A DNA stretch of 5,339 nucleotides, taken from positions 1-5,339 of the forward strand of contig JARKQP010000387.1 of the NCBI GenBank assembly GCA_029974875.1, written 5' to 3'. Both the position numbers and the translations under genes were made by a program. Position 1 is the first letter of the stretch; the number at the start of each line of letters is the position of its first letter. The DNA comes from Mobilitalea sp. GTDB lineage: Bacteria; Bacillota_A; Clostridia; Lachnospirales; Lachnospiraceae. The notes beneath the pieces were generated by a model. It saw nothing but the letters and a program-made list of their open reading frames with translations. It did no database searches and was not told the DNA's origin. This document shows positions 5,201 through 5,339 of the stretch, piece after piece.

Positions 5201-5339
5201 CCCTCGAATTAGGGGCAGTGACACAACCCTTGATTTGGGGTAGCGACATAAACCCTCGACTTGGGGCAATGACATAAACCCTCGACTTGGGGCAATGACA
5301 TAAACCCTCGACTTGGGGCAATGACATAAACCCTCGACT
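5201..5339. repeat. 26-bp tandem repeat array running off the right edge
   Basis: Units start at 5201, 5227, 5253, 5279 and 5305, with a partial unit at 5331 cut by the window. The unit is CCCTCGACTTGGGG followed by CAATGACATAAA on the plus strand. The units at 5253, 5279 and 5305 are identical; the two nearest the gene have diverged, as expected if the array grows away from it. The array begins 24 bp from the membrane-protein start. No promoter is recognisable within it. All three minus-strand frames are open through the repeat, which produces a spurious N-terminal extension of that gene. Confidence 0.93.

Noticed and set aside
5178..5327. N-terminal extension of the membrane protein through the 26-bp repeats
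   Set aside because: The added residues are repeat-encoded, the repeat is open in all three minus-strand frames, and ATG 5177 has a well-spaced GGAG.

Overview
All four genes in the window lie on the minus strand. Read in the direction of transcription, from high to low coordinates, they are a seven-helix membrane protein of unknown function (5177-4521), a monofunctional haem catalase (4438-2933), a ROK-family transcriptional regulator (2536-1421) and a zinc-dependent medium-chain sorbitol/iditol-type dehydrogenase (1017 to beyond base 1). The A/T-rich intergenic DNA, purine-rich Shine-Dalgarno sequences, sigma-A-type promoters and protein style suggest a Gram-positive Bacillota, probably of class Clostridia and perhaps Lachnospiraceae. 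The genus cannot be fixed from this sequence.

The regulator and dehydrogenase appear to form one small regulatory unit. Each has its own promoter. Each promoter is followed immediately by a near-perfect 24-bp inverted repeat: CTTTTATAAAA / TTTTATTAAAG before the dehydrogenase and CTTTCATAAAC / TTTTATAAAAG before the regulator. The two sites plus flanking promoter bases match at 32 of 37 positions. The simplest reading is that the ROK protein represses itself and the polyol dehydrogenase, and is relieved by a sugar or sugar derivative.

The non-coding DNA is unusually structured. Every larger gap, and the 5' flank of the membrane gene, carries a different tandem repeat. There are five 15-bp units in the dehydrogenase leader (1034-1108), a roughly 98-bp unit in two copies plus a partial one with co-varying hairpins (1211-1428), about six A/T-rich 29-bp units upstream of the regulator (2592-2797), and a 26-bp G/C-richer array running off the right edge (5201-5339). 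The catalase gene has a separate control signature, a 32-bp dyad with its -10 box in the centre, and a good intrinsic terminator. It looks like an independent transcription unit.

The gene families are ordinary. The parts worth following up are the paired ROK operators and the four unrelated repeat arrays. I found no IS element, CRISPR array, tRNA or rRNA gene.
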